A DNA stretch of 64,000 bases. It comes from Terfezia claveryi. Taxonomy: Eukaryota; Ascomycota; Pezizomycetes; Pezizales; Pezizaceae. The stretch is from NCBI GenBank assembly GCA_015179025.1, contig WHUX01000069.1, forward strand, positions 186,001 through 250,000. The letters run 5' to 3'. This document shows positions 11,395 through 21,717 of this stretch, piece by piece (positions within the stretch are counted from its first letter, which is position 1; each line of letters begins with the position of its first letter). The position numbers and the translations under genes are program-made. The notes beneath the pieces are model-generated. The model saw nothing but the letters and a program-made list of their open reading frames with translations. It was not told the DNA's origin and ran no database searches.

Positions 11395-11420
11395 GATGAT
11401 GGTATCAAAATGCTCTCTCA
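10702..11420. repeat. Intergenic with microsatellites
   Basis: No gene is seen. A (CTCCT)n pentanucleotide lies at about 11033-11059 and a (GAT)n trinucleotide tract at about 11330-11397. A G-run follows the ggtggggg motif near 11210. Confidence 0.8.
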
Positions 11421-12540
11421 ATAGAACTGTCTAACTCTTGACGGAACTTTCCATACGCAGCAGCTCGCGCTTGTATACTCGCACCTCGCGAGGGCTTCAC
11501 TGGCGCTGCTGCTCTTCCTCCGGTTAAGCCCTCGCTGAGAAGAAGCCTTTCGATAGTGGGCGGTGGGTGTGGGCGGGTGCGGCGGTATAGGTAATCCTGC
11601 GTTTATTGTTTTTTTGCTGGCGAAGGAGGATTGGTTACTTATGTACAGTGATGACGTGTGTAGCATGGCAGACAGGGAGAGTAATCCCCCTGTTACTGTT
11701 GCTCTGGTATTTATTCGTATGGGGAACATAAGAAACCCCACACCCCCACAACGTTGTACGAATTGTTTTTTCCTTTTTTTTAAAAAAAAAAATCACTTAT
11801 GTTGATAGTATATACATATACGTCCACCTTGCAAATATTCCAAGTCCTGTTATTTTTATTTTTATTTTTTCCATATCTATAAACCTCCCCCACCCCCCAC
11901 ACACATCAAGTTCTGACCAATGCTCATTATGGTACTCCTCCGACAAGGAGATACCCAGCGGAACGAACGAGTTCGCAGCGGTGGGCTGAAGTATCCTTGG
12001 AAGCCAACAATATGTCGCTTGTATATCTGGTATGTGTGCTTTGTAGCGAGAGAAAACCGTGGTGATATATATTCCGGGTACTAGGTAGGTTAGCCGCGAG
12101 AAAAAGATTAACCTCGCGGAGGGGGAGGGGAAATCTGGGGCAGAGGTAGAATGCAAACCTGATCTGGGGGTGGTGGCCACATGGAGTCTGGGTGGGGTGG
12201 GTAGGAGCAAGAAAGTAATCTGGGCCAGCTGGGAGCAATCGGGGGTGATGCACACACACAATCGGAAGACAACAAGTAGATGGATAATCCTCATGCCAAC
12301 CCAGTGCATCTGGTGCATGGCACTCAGAGTATTAGTTGTACAATGGCAAGGATTAATGAAGGATTAGACTGATGGATACTCAGTGGAATATGTATTGTCT
12401 TCCGATGGTTGGGAAGAATTTGCAATTGCGCTTAGGATTCAATTCCGGAAGCCGATGCTGAACTGAGACCTTCCTGCAAAGTAGAGATGGATGAGAATGG
12501 AGGACGAGCCTCGGTTTCTGAGTACATATACTACTCCACC
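11421..12540. other. Intergenic, LTR-like scrap at the left
   Basis: The first ~120 bp (caatagaactgtctaactc, gacggaac, then ctcgcactcg-type runs) resemble 20505-20640, which looks like an inserted LTR end. The rest shows no coding similarity on either strand, only short shadow ORFs. Confidence 0.3.
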
Positions 12541-13260
12541 ACCGCTCACGTAGTCTGTATTGCCAATATCCATCACCACTGCATCAGCAAAAATATCCAG
12601 CATCATCGACCTTCTAATTCATTCTATCCAGTTCTTTCTCCAGAATCCACAACATTGCACAAACAGTACTGTGGATTTGTCCTGGACCTTCCCCAATATC
12701 AATCCCGAGCGCCCAGTCCCATCCCTATCAATGACCAAAAAGTCATATATCAGGCCATCAGTCGCAATGCCATAGATTTCCATACTAGCCAATAAACTGC
12801 CTCCGGAGCCTCCGCAAAGCTTGGGTAAAATACATCCAAATAATTGCGCGACAGCACCATCCACATCCATCGCGCGCTTGGCCCGAAGAAGCAAATAGCA
12901 TTGATGTGGTAACAGGAGTGCCCGCTTTCTCTCCTGCTCAGCTCCACCAAGGCACCGTTATTGACCACCCCAATTGCATAATCAACTCGCCCAGTGTAGG
13001 TTACTCATGTGCGCGGATGAGCCCATTGAAAGGAAACATCGCCATGGATGACGGTTGATTTCGCATATGCACCGCTGGGGATGGTGACCGCAGAATAGCC
13101 ACAGTATAGTTGTCCGGTAGTGGCATCAAAGGAAACCCTTCAAAAATGTCAAGCATTCCCTAAGAATGAAATCAATTGGTGACCTACGCGTAGATTGAGT
13201 TGTCAGATCAAAATGTTGGATATATGCCTCAGTCGTCCACCGGAACGGGAGTCAACGGAA
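12540..13260 (-). pseudogene. PD-(D/E)XK nuclease-like gene, decayed
   Basis: Pieced across minus-strand frames, the sequence reads SPIDFILRECLTFLKGF, then VDYAIGVVNNGALVEL, then HQCYLLLRAKRAMDVDGAVAQLF and YGIATDGLIYDFLVIDRDG. This order (acidic strand, hydrophobic strand ending in ExK-like residues, an Ala/Gln-rich helix, then YGI-TDG and a strand) resembles restriction-endonuclease-fold proteins common in fungi. At least two frameshifts and one stop (near 13013) break it, and no start is evident. The fold assignment is inference from pattern, not from a search. Confidence 0.45.
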
Positions 13261-14202
13261 TCTGAGCCAGAACCAGAACTCGATCCCGTCCTGGCTGTAG
13301 CAAAGTCCAAAGCGGAAGAGACCTCCCCCGGTTGGTGGAATTTGCGAATTTCAAAAAGACAACCCACCGGCGTTCAGGGTCAGACGGGGCATCGTACGCT
13401 ATTGTGACTCCTTTGCCGATGCGGTGGACTCTTCTGAGGCCCTCTGCCGCTCCGCATCTAGGTATAGGCGGAAAGAGCCTGTCTACTCCACCCCACTCTC
13501 CGCTTCCCAAACCCCGTCCTGGTTCTCGCTTTTTTCCTCATGGCCTCTGAGGCTGCGCGCCCCCCCCCCCTCCGTTACCTTGCGGGTTGACCCTCTGATT
13601 GATATTGACTCGAATGCAGCCCTGCGGTCCGCTTTCTCGTTACCGCCGATGCCGATGACCCCATGCGATTTGGATGTCTCTACTATCTGCGGACTCGACT
13701 AGGTCTGATTTGGTTACCGCTTGGATGCCCGACCTGGGGGGCGCTCCGCTGCTCAAATTATAAAACGCCTGGGTGGCGCCTTGGGAGTCGGAGAGAATGG
13801 TCACCTTCTCCGCGCCCTCGGTGGATTGCGTGGAGCTCGCCGTCCGCTACTGTGGCTAAGTTCCCGAGTAAACCGCCGTAGGTATTCTCCGCATTTCCTC
13901 ATCTGACCTTTCTGGTTGGCACAAAGCGATGTTTCGATTGTCGGAGGTTTGTTGCTGTCGGTATAGTTCTGAGTTCTGTCGGCATAGTCCTGTCGGCAAA
14001 GTCCAGTCGACACAATCCAGTCGGTACGATACTTGGGCTGAATTAGAACACGAATGATGCCTTAAGCCAGTATGGCAAACCACAGATCCAGTAGAAGTCA
14101 TGAAGTGGCTTTGGCTTTAGGGTTCGCCATGTTGATTGGATAGGCTCAAAGTAATATGGTCTAATACTAGAAGCAACTGACAAGCACAAGAAGGAGGGGT
14201 TG
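13261..14202. other. No gene identified
   Basis: Several overlapping short ORFs on both strands at 13330-13900 show no recognisable domain. Short direct repeats of the form tagtcctgtcgg, aagtccagtcga and caatccagtcgg lie at 13984-14030. They resemble the reverse complement of repeats at 51310-51395 and may be LTR remains. Confidence 0.35.
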
Positions 14203-14270
14203 GGCCAACCAGACTCCCGTAGGGTCCACATAGGTGCAATGAGTAGGTATTAAAAAAATAAAATAAAAAA
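14203..14270 (+). mobile_element. LINE-A tail remnant
   Basis: The sequence gtagggtccacataggtgca, then a gagtaggtatt and an A-rich tail match the terminal ~40 bp of LINE-A. The insertion ends were not defined. Confidence 0.5.
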
Positions 14271-15177
14271 GCCATATTTTGGATGCAAGAATATTAACAT
14301 ATTGCCTAAAGGTCTAAACACGAGAAGTTCCCATCAGATTTGGATGGTAGGGGACTCAGAATGGTTACACATGTCCATAGAATGATTTATAAACTCTCCA
14401 AGAGCCCTGTATTAAGGAGTCAATGGAGTTATCTTGTTATACGCTATGCATAATATTTTGTATCTGGGGTCGGAATGAACTCTAAACTGTACAATTAAGT
14501 AGGGTCTCAGTATATCCCATTGTTCACCCACATAGTGTAAAGTAAATAGATAAGCTTACGGCCTCAATGGAGCATACAGTACCCATGATTTGAGCCTAGA
14601 TAATCTAGGGCAGGGGTGGTCACAGTTTTATAGGAACATATTACCAAAACAGCTCAGGGTAAGCACCTAGGGGCCTCAGGAGAGTCTATCTATTAGGGAT
14701 ATTCTATTTAGGGTCCCATACACAGCAATTTACGAGAATTGGGCAATGTTGCCCCAGCTCCCCTGTAAACATTAGTATAATACAATATAACTAAGCAAAT
14801 ACTAAGATTTCAATAAATTAGGTGAATCCAGCTCAGAAAGGAATACTTCAGCTGGATTGGGCAAGGATTAGGAGAGTAGGCGCCTGTAGACTTTTAAGTT
14901 TTATTACGGAGAATAGGGAAATCCAGGCCGAAGTCTATTAATAATAGCTCAAATAAACTGCCTACTATCTCTATTTTATGCTCTTAGTCTTGTGAATTTG
15001 TTAACATATCAAACTCTTCACCCAGACTGTTTTGGGTAGACTTGCGCTTCAGACTTACCCAACACCCTCACCCGCCTGCTTTGGGTGCATGCTCATGTAT
15101 TATCCATCATAGCGTGAGGTGTGAACTCAGCTCTATGGGTTTGACAGTATGCGAGAGGACCAGGAAATATTTACTCG
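14271..15177. other. Gene-free, AT-rich
   Basis: No ORF of note and no repeat other than two short gactgttttgggt/cctgctttgggt motifs near 15030-15090. Confidence 0.6.
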
Positions 15178-15266
15178 AGTATTAAGTTGGAACAATGCGA
15201 TTGAGCAGAGTCTGACCAGGAAATCTACTCAGACTCTGCTCAATCACATTGTTCCAACTTAATACT
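15178..15266. repeat. Hairpin repeat, 37-bp arms
   Basis: The arms agtattaagttggaacaatg... (15178-15214) and ...cattgttccaacttaatact (15230-15266) are nearly perfect reverse complements. A short direct repeat, gaccaggaaat, occurs both just before the left arm and in the loop. It could be a small MITE or a recombination relic. Confidence 0.75.
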
Positions 15267-17656
15267 GAGACATATATCCGCATCACGTGTGTCCCTAATT
15301 AGGCACATATCAGCATACCCCCTCTGAAAGCATGATCCAGGGCTCTTAGGCACTTCAGAAAGTATTCTCCAAGCCGTGCGCTTCTCTTGAGCCCCCCAGT
15401 GTCCAATTCCGGTGATAATTCATTGCGTTATAGGCTACAGCCGTTTTGTTGCATATCCCGGTCGTGTTGCATAACCCCGTCGCATGCTGTATCTCCTTCA
15501 TCCCAAGGCATCGAACACCTTCCGCTAGCTCGGGATGGGATCACACAACGCTAGTTCAGGAAGCTCCACTGGCTATCTTACAGCTTTGAGAACATGAAGA
15601 CCCAGACTTGCAGAGACTATGCATAATACGAGTTAATGAGATTCCCCCACCACTGCCCAGCTCATTATCCAAGCCCTCAGCCCAACTCCCGCCCACTCAA
15701 CTCTCTTTGAAAATTGAATGGTAAAGGCTCACGACTGGCACTTAGTTTGGTGGTGGTGCTAGTTGGGTGGTGGTGCTAGTTGGGTGGATAGGGGTCCCCA
15801 TGCTTCCATGAATCTTTCCCAGTGTTTGTCAGCCGAGAGTGAGTACTCCGAAATATTAAGGGTGACGTCGAAACTTATCTCGATCATCCTTGTAAGGTCA
15901 TGTACGTAGTGGTAGGCTTCCATCTCGCAATCATTGGAGCTCCGCTTACACCTCTCAGTAGTCCCACTTTGGGGAGCTCAGCCGACTAGATTCGGATTCG
16001 AGGTCGTGGACATCTATCGACCTAGTTAATGCGTCTTTTCATTTATTTAATCAGAATTAAGCACCTCCTCGAATAGTCCCCCCCCTCCCCCTCCTTCTCC
16101 GCCGATGTGGTATCGTTGTCCAATATTTCCGGAGTTGCCACTGTGGCTTGTAGCGTCATGCTTATATCACTTTCGTACGGCGGCTGTGGGTGCCCGGTAA
16201 CTGGCACCCGGGTCCCTCGCAGTGGATTTCGTCGATTCATCTTCCCTACGTTGTCTGTTATCTTTCCCTTACTCGGTATATCGTCGGTGTATGGTTGGCT
16301 GATTAGTTAGTGTGGGAGTTAACTCAGCTCTGAGTCGTCGGATTAGGTGACGCACGGCCCAATGCTGTAGTGTAGGGATATCTGTGCGAGGATTAGGTAG
16401 TCGAGTTGGCTGAGCTGGCAAGGCCTCTGTACGGTGAAGTAGGGAAGAATTGCAGGATGCCTCACGATTTAAGAGCCTTGAAGCCGGGTAGTAACTTGAA
16501 AGGAGGCTGCTGGGGATAAAAATTGGATATTCTTGAAATCATCGACGATATCTTTGATGGTTGTGAGTCCGGGGACCCGCTATTTGTTGTGGACCAAGCT
16601 GTTGTTGTTGTTGTTGTTGTTGTTGTTGATATCATGGGGCTGAAGACATTTGTATAGCTGTGGAAAAATGGTGATATCTTTCTCGCTCCTCACCTATTAT
16701 CAAAGGAAAGGCTTTCCCCTCTCCACCTACCCCTGACAGTCTCTAAAGCGGATCCATCTTGAACCTCTTGAGCCCACTCACCCTCGCCTTCCTCCCGGAT
16801 TCATCCGCAGTAATCCCCACACCGTCCCTCGGTCCCTTCATCCTGCTCGTTCGCCTGCCAGTGTACCATTTCCCTAACCGCCGCCTTCGCCATGAAATCT
16901 TAGCCACATGGGTCATCCCCCTCCGCACGCTTCCTTTCCTCTGTACGTCTCAAAATCCACAATGTCCTCCTCCGAAAGGCACCCTAAATTCTATTGCAGG
17001 CCCAACATCACTCCCCCCTCTTTCACCTCGACACCCTCGACTAACAACTACCATTTCCCTCCTCAACCTCGCCAATGCCACACTCCTCCCCCTATACCCC
17101 TCCGACACCGCATCTCCCAAAATGACGTCATCCCAATCTTGCGCCGCAGCTGTCGACATATCTGGCTCCCCCTCTCTCTCCTAGAACTACTACCCATCTC
17201 CGGCCCATCAATTTCCGACTCCGAAGAAGCCTCTTTGTCTATGGTACTAGATCTGTTGATCCGTATTGATTTGACTCAGGCAGAGTGGGAAACCGAATGT
17301 GGACTGGTCAAAGATAAGGACGGGTATGAGTGTTGTAAGAATATCGTTGGTCATGAGATACCACAGTTATAAGTCAGATTAGTATGTAGGTAAAGTATAT
17401 TCTGTGGCGGGAGAAGTACTAGGAAGGAGGGTTGGTAGGGATTGTAGTATACCCGATGTGATTGCTTCACCAAAGTCCCTACCCATGTTTCCATTGGCTT
17501 TGAAGCCTATTTTATATAATTAATTCAGAACCCCGTCTTCACTCCTGCCGAGTATGCCTGCATTCAACTCTGGGTCTATAACATTGCTCTCCGAAGTCAT
17601 CACAATGGGTCCAAGACAGATCGAATAAACTAAGTTGTTGGGAAAAACTCGGCTGG
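15267..17656. other. No supported gene; one ambiguous open stretch
   Basis: Two overlapping plus-strand frames at 16759-17372 (141 and 154 codons) are proline-rich and unassigned; neither shows a domain, and I do not call a gene. A (TTG)n tract sits at about 16594-16628. The rest is without features. Confidence 0.4.
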
Positions 17657-17762
17657 TACACAGTGCCTGGGAAAAAGTTATAACGCACACCTTTTAGTGC
17701 AGTGCCTGGGAGAACGTTCGACTAAAAGGTGTGCGTTATAACTTTTTCCCAGGCATTGTATA
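17657..17762. mobile_element. Short MITE with long TIRs
   Basis: tgcctgggaaaaagttataa (17664 on) is matched in reverse complement by ttataactttttcccaggca ending at 17755, giving arms of about 35-40 bp. TA-type ends are possible (TACACAGTGCC and GGCATTGTATA). A partial extra copy of the end (cagtgcctgggagaacgtt) lies in the loop. The ACAGTGCCTGGG ends suggest a pogo/Fot1-like family. Confidence 0.75.
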
Positions 17763-18949
17763 TCCCTGAGGATGCCAACGAGTAGGAGCCAGTATTCCCC
17801 CATGTCATAATGGAGTAACCGGAGTATGGTGAAGATAGCGATGAGCAGGATCTGTTATCTGACCCGGAGCATTATTACTGGACCATGGCTACTATTAAGG
17901 CTGATGCAGAGAGCTGGATTGGAGATTTAGTGGGCATCCCATGGATAGTCAGGGTGGAAGTGGCGAAGTCATAGGTATATCTGCAGAGGAGTAAGTGAAA
18001 TATCCATATGGGGATTCCAGGGGGGGATCTACTGGACTTGCTCTAGGAATTTAGGTAGCAATCACAGTGTCTGTTGCGAACAACCTAAACTTGAAGACAT
18101 TGAAATTCTGATTGACTTGCATGGCAGTCTCCACCAACAGTGCCGGGAATGACTAGGTCGCGATAGTGTTGTTCCCGAAAAATCCAACCACACAATTGAT
18201 GATGATGTCGAAATTCGAGCTTGAGGTATTGCGTGGGGAAGCTATGAGAGCTGCATAGGAGACGCAATGAGATCGCTATCGCAAGTTGCAGTTTGCAGGA
18301 GGGAAGCGCGCGGGGGAGTCGGGGCCTATTCGGTTAATTTCAATTGGCGCGATGCCAGGGGAACCTTGCAGAGCTCACGTAGGTATAGAAACTAGGATGA
18401 GGAAATGAGGGATGTAGTTAGGTGGAGACAAGGTTTCATCGGTTGGGCGATGGGCATAAGTCGAGTGGCTTATCGTTAGCCTCGAATGTTGTTTCAGAAG
18501 CAATTCAAGCTCGCCGACAGGGGTGTACCACCTTACCTATTACTGTACAGTATCGCAGCAACACCAGATATCAGACACTGCTACGCTCAATACAAGCAAG
18601 TAGATTTCACATAACTATACTGAATGCGAACAGAAAATAAGAGTCAATTGTCTATAACTCCCATGGCCGATTTCTACTAGCAATATCCTCTGCACGCAAA
18701 CTTGTCAGACTGTCCAACGTTTCCTGTACATGATTCACCCATTCCTCTATTCGCTGACTTCATACGGTGTTATCCAGGTTAAGGTGCTCCATGGACTCCT
18801 GTATTGCATAGAGCTGTGGTTGTACTCGCTCACATTTCGCTCGTACCTGAATAACCCGACTTGTCAGCTCAACATCATTACGCCCACTTTCTTCTTCTTG
18901 AACCCAGACAGTTCCCATTGTTGCATACACCTCCATACCACACTCTGCA
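17763..18949. other. No gene identified
   Basis: Short ORFs only; no domain or repeat recognised. Confidence 0.5.
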
Positions 18950-19138
18950 AACATCATCAAAGATGTAGTAGTTGGGACTTTGACCTCAGTATGTATCCAG
19001 GTGAAAGATATGCCGGCATGGAAGTAAGTATTGCCTATGGAATTTGCGTAGGCAGCGTAAATCCTCATCAAAATCAGGAACTTCCTTTCCCTTTGCAATG
19101 CGATCCGCAACTGCATCAAGTTCCACAGCAAGCAGTTT

Positions 19139-20006
19139 CTAAATAGGCACAGGTAGTTGACCAATGTCCGGGTACTGTTTTGTACAAACAGTAAGCTTTC
19201 GATTCCGGAAATTGGTTTTGGCTACTGCTGCACGATTATCAACATCCTGTGCAGCATTTATGATATTCAATATCATGCCGTAAATTCCGTGTGATGCTGC
19301 TTGCCCTTTTGACAGCCCTGCACCAGACTTTAAATTTCGATGCCATGCCTCACAAGCATTTGTGGTAGTAACTTGAAGTAAGAGAAGACTATGTTGCCGA
19401 GCGTACATTGCCCATTTAGATGCTGTTTGAGGCCAGTATGTTTGTATATACTTAGCTGTATTGCCAACATTGTCGATACCAGTAGCAGCTGTGACCGCAT
19501 GTTCACACAGGTTACGGTTTTGCACTTCAGTAAAGTAGTACATAGTATGCTTGAGCAGTTGATATATGGGTTTGTTGGTATCGGTACCAAATCGCCAAAG
19601 AAGAGTTCGATTGAAGTGGATGGAACAGAGAAGATGTGTGACCTCCTGCTTGCCTGCATTAAGACCGGGAAATGCAAGGCGTATGGCACGTTGATCAATT
19701 GCTGAATCGTCAGTCATGATATACTGTAGTTGCCATTGGCCTATATATGAGTATATATATTAGCAAAATTATATAAACCGTATGAATCAATTTGCACATA
19801 CCATTGCACCACTTCTTTATATGCTTAAACCCTTCAGCAATAATCTCACCATTCTCTCGCTCCACAACCAAATGCGCAGTTGGAATCCACACATTATGTT
19901 CAATATGAACAAGAAATGAAAACGTATTGTGGCCCCAGCAATTAAGCTTATGTGTAGCATCAAATTGTTGGAAATATTCATTTCCTTTACCGATATGGCT
20001 AAGCAT
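19139..20006 (-). pseudogene. MULE transposase catalytic region with a 61-nt intron
   Basis: The exon at 19802-20006 gives FQQFDATHKLNCWGHNTFSF, where DATHK holds the first catalytic Asp of MULE transposases. A GT-AG intron fits at 19741-19801 (donor GTATGT, acceptor ATAG). Splicing yields WQLQYIMTDDSAIDQRAI in frame, with TDDS the second catalytic Asp. A C-x2-H-type motif (LLCSIHFNRTLLWRF) and NACEAWHRNLKSGAG with the likely Glu follow. After the stop at 19139 another frame encodes CLRKFHRQYLLPCRHIF, a SWIM-like zinc motif. The core itself is open over ~270 codons, so it decayed recently. Confidence 0.8.
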
Positions 20007-20009
20007 ATT

Positions 20010-20680
20010 CGCTTTCCTTATGCTGATCTACTGCGAACACTTGCTACCTGCTAGAAGGATCTCCGAATATTTCGTTCATAATGTCTTACTTTCCTTGCTT
20101 ACGTTGCAACAGGTTTTCCTCGCATTGCAACAGGTTTACCTTGTACAGCTAGGTGGCAATGAATTTGGTACCCCTGCATACAGGGGGCAAGAATACAGCG
20201 TGCCTTAAACCCATAATATGTATGCTAGGTGCATACTAATTCCAGACTCTTTTATAAGGGGCATACTGCGAGAATACAGCACACTTTAAACCCATAATAT
20301 ATGTGCTAGATACGCACTAATGCCAGACTCTTATATAAGGGGGGGTACCAAATTCATTGCCACCTAGCTGTATTACCACTAAGCTACGTAACCCACATTT
20401 CCTTGCTAGATATTCACTCTGATCTCGTACATATATACCAGCTCTCAGAGCACTCATGTATCTAGACATCTCTATACCCAAGCTTCTCGAGATAGACTCA
20501 ATAAGACTGTCTACTTTCGACGGAACCCATAAGCTGCTTGCACACTCGCACTCGCACTCGCACTCGCTCGCATTGGCACTCGCACTCTTTGCTTCATTGC
20601 ACTCATAAGTCCACCGCTGTTTCCTCCGTTCTTACTTCCGCGATACCTTCGCTCAGTAACCTCTCAATACAAATTATGTA
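20010..20680. mobile_element. LTR-like insertion in the MULE
   Basis: This segment separates RRGWFT from DATHKLN of the MULE, which are adjacent in intact transposases. It has cactcg repeats (20540-20590) and a motif, caataagactgtctac then cgacggaac, that also occurs near 11415, as expected of a dispersed LTR. Ends and target duplication were not defined. It contains the MITE at 20146-20370. Confidence 0.45.
20146..20370. mobile_element. MITE with ~31-bp TIRs, TA target
   Basis: cagctaggtggcaatgaatt (20146 on) is matched in reverse complement by aattcattgccacctagctg ending at 20370, flanked by TA on both sides. The interior holds two ~75-bp direct repeats (cataatat, then ccagactctt and ataaggg). 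No ORF. Confidence 0.88.
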
Positions 20681-21403
20681 AACCAGCCACGTCTTTGCAG
20701 TATCAATAGCCTGGTATGATGAGCGAAAACCAAGCCCCATCTTTCCTCTTTCTTACTATCCAATATTTGCAGCTCTTCAAATAACCACCCCCGCTCCGTT
20801 AAGAAACTACATGCTTGAAGAACATCATCTTGGAATTGCTGGCCATGCGGAAGTGTCCGTAGGTCTGATCATCCCTCTCTTTAAATTCACAATACATATC
20901 TTGTCTATTTCACATCTATTAGTTCTATTATGCTATTCAGTACGGATTTCGATCAGACTAACCGTTTTAAAGATGACCCACCAAGCTCACCTAGCCGCTC
21001 TGAACCTTCATGTGTGCCAGCACTACGGACAGCATGGCAAATCTGAGCAGCGGAGTGATTTTTGATTGCTTAGGATTCAAGGTACCCTTGTAAAATGCTG
21101 GGTTTTTTAATGTGGAAGCTTCTTCAATATCGTGATATGCATATGCGAATCAAGTCGCTCAATAGTAACTGCTGTGCCATCAACAGGCTTTGAGACTTTG
21201 ATTTGAACCTGACAAATGCTTATCTGGAATACTGCTATGCCGCCGTTTAATGGTCTTGCCTTCTGTAGCGACTTTTGCAGTACCTGATTTTGTTGATTTG
21301 CGAAGCCGACACTCATACTCTTGAACTCGTAATGTGCCATTGCATTGAAGCACCTCTCCTCGAAGTGCTTTGTATACTGAGTCGATATATGGCCATATCT
21401 CAT

Positions 21404-21717
21404 TATAAGTTACAAGTTTTTTTTTTTTTTAAAAAATCCTTTTGTATTTTTCTATATACAAGAACGGCATGCAAGTTGCGTGAAGAAGGACAGAGAGTAG
21501 GAGGGTAGGACCGTGGGGTCATTGATAAACACACGCCAGATAACTCGATAACCCTGATCCTTCGATTCCGTGTAGCCCATATCCCCGTTATCCACCGTAT
21601 ACAGTCCATAATCTAATCCCCTTACATACGATCTAATCCTTAAGAACATAGGCCCTTATGGGTATAGCCGCCGTGACAAGCAGTTACGAAAACACCGATA
21701 GAAGACACGTTAGCAAT
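21404..21717. other. Intergenic between MULE and kinase
   Basis: A T/A-run lies at 21418-21436. A 65-codon minus frame shows no domain. Confidence 0.4.

Larger units (their letters stand above)
18950..21403 (-). mobile_element. MULE (Mutator-like) transposon coding remnant, interrupted
   Basis: Minus-strand segments line up in MULE order. The N-terminal FAR1/FLYWCH-like region is at 21107-21403 (SICQVQIKVSKPVDG, then RLDSHMHI), continuing at about 20890-21100 (VRSAGTHEGSERLGELGG). At 20690-20830 comes a pre-catalytic segment ending in FAHHTRLLILQRRGWFT. The DDE core is at 19139-20006 and a SWIM-type zinc finger at about 18955-19090. Between about 20010 and 20680 lies an insertion. Stops in the N-terminal half and a frame change before the SWIM motif make it non-functional. 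Confidence 0.82.

Noticed and set aside
16759..17372. Two overlapping Pro-rich ORFs
   Set aside because: No domain, competing frames and no splice support; not called as a gene.
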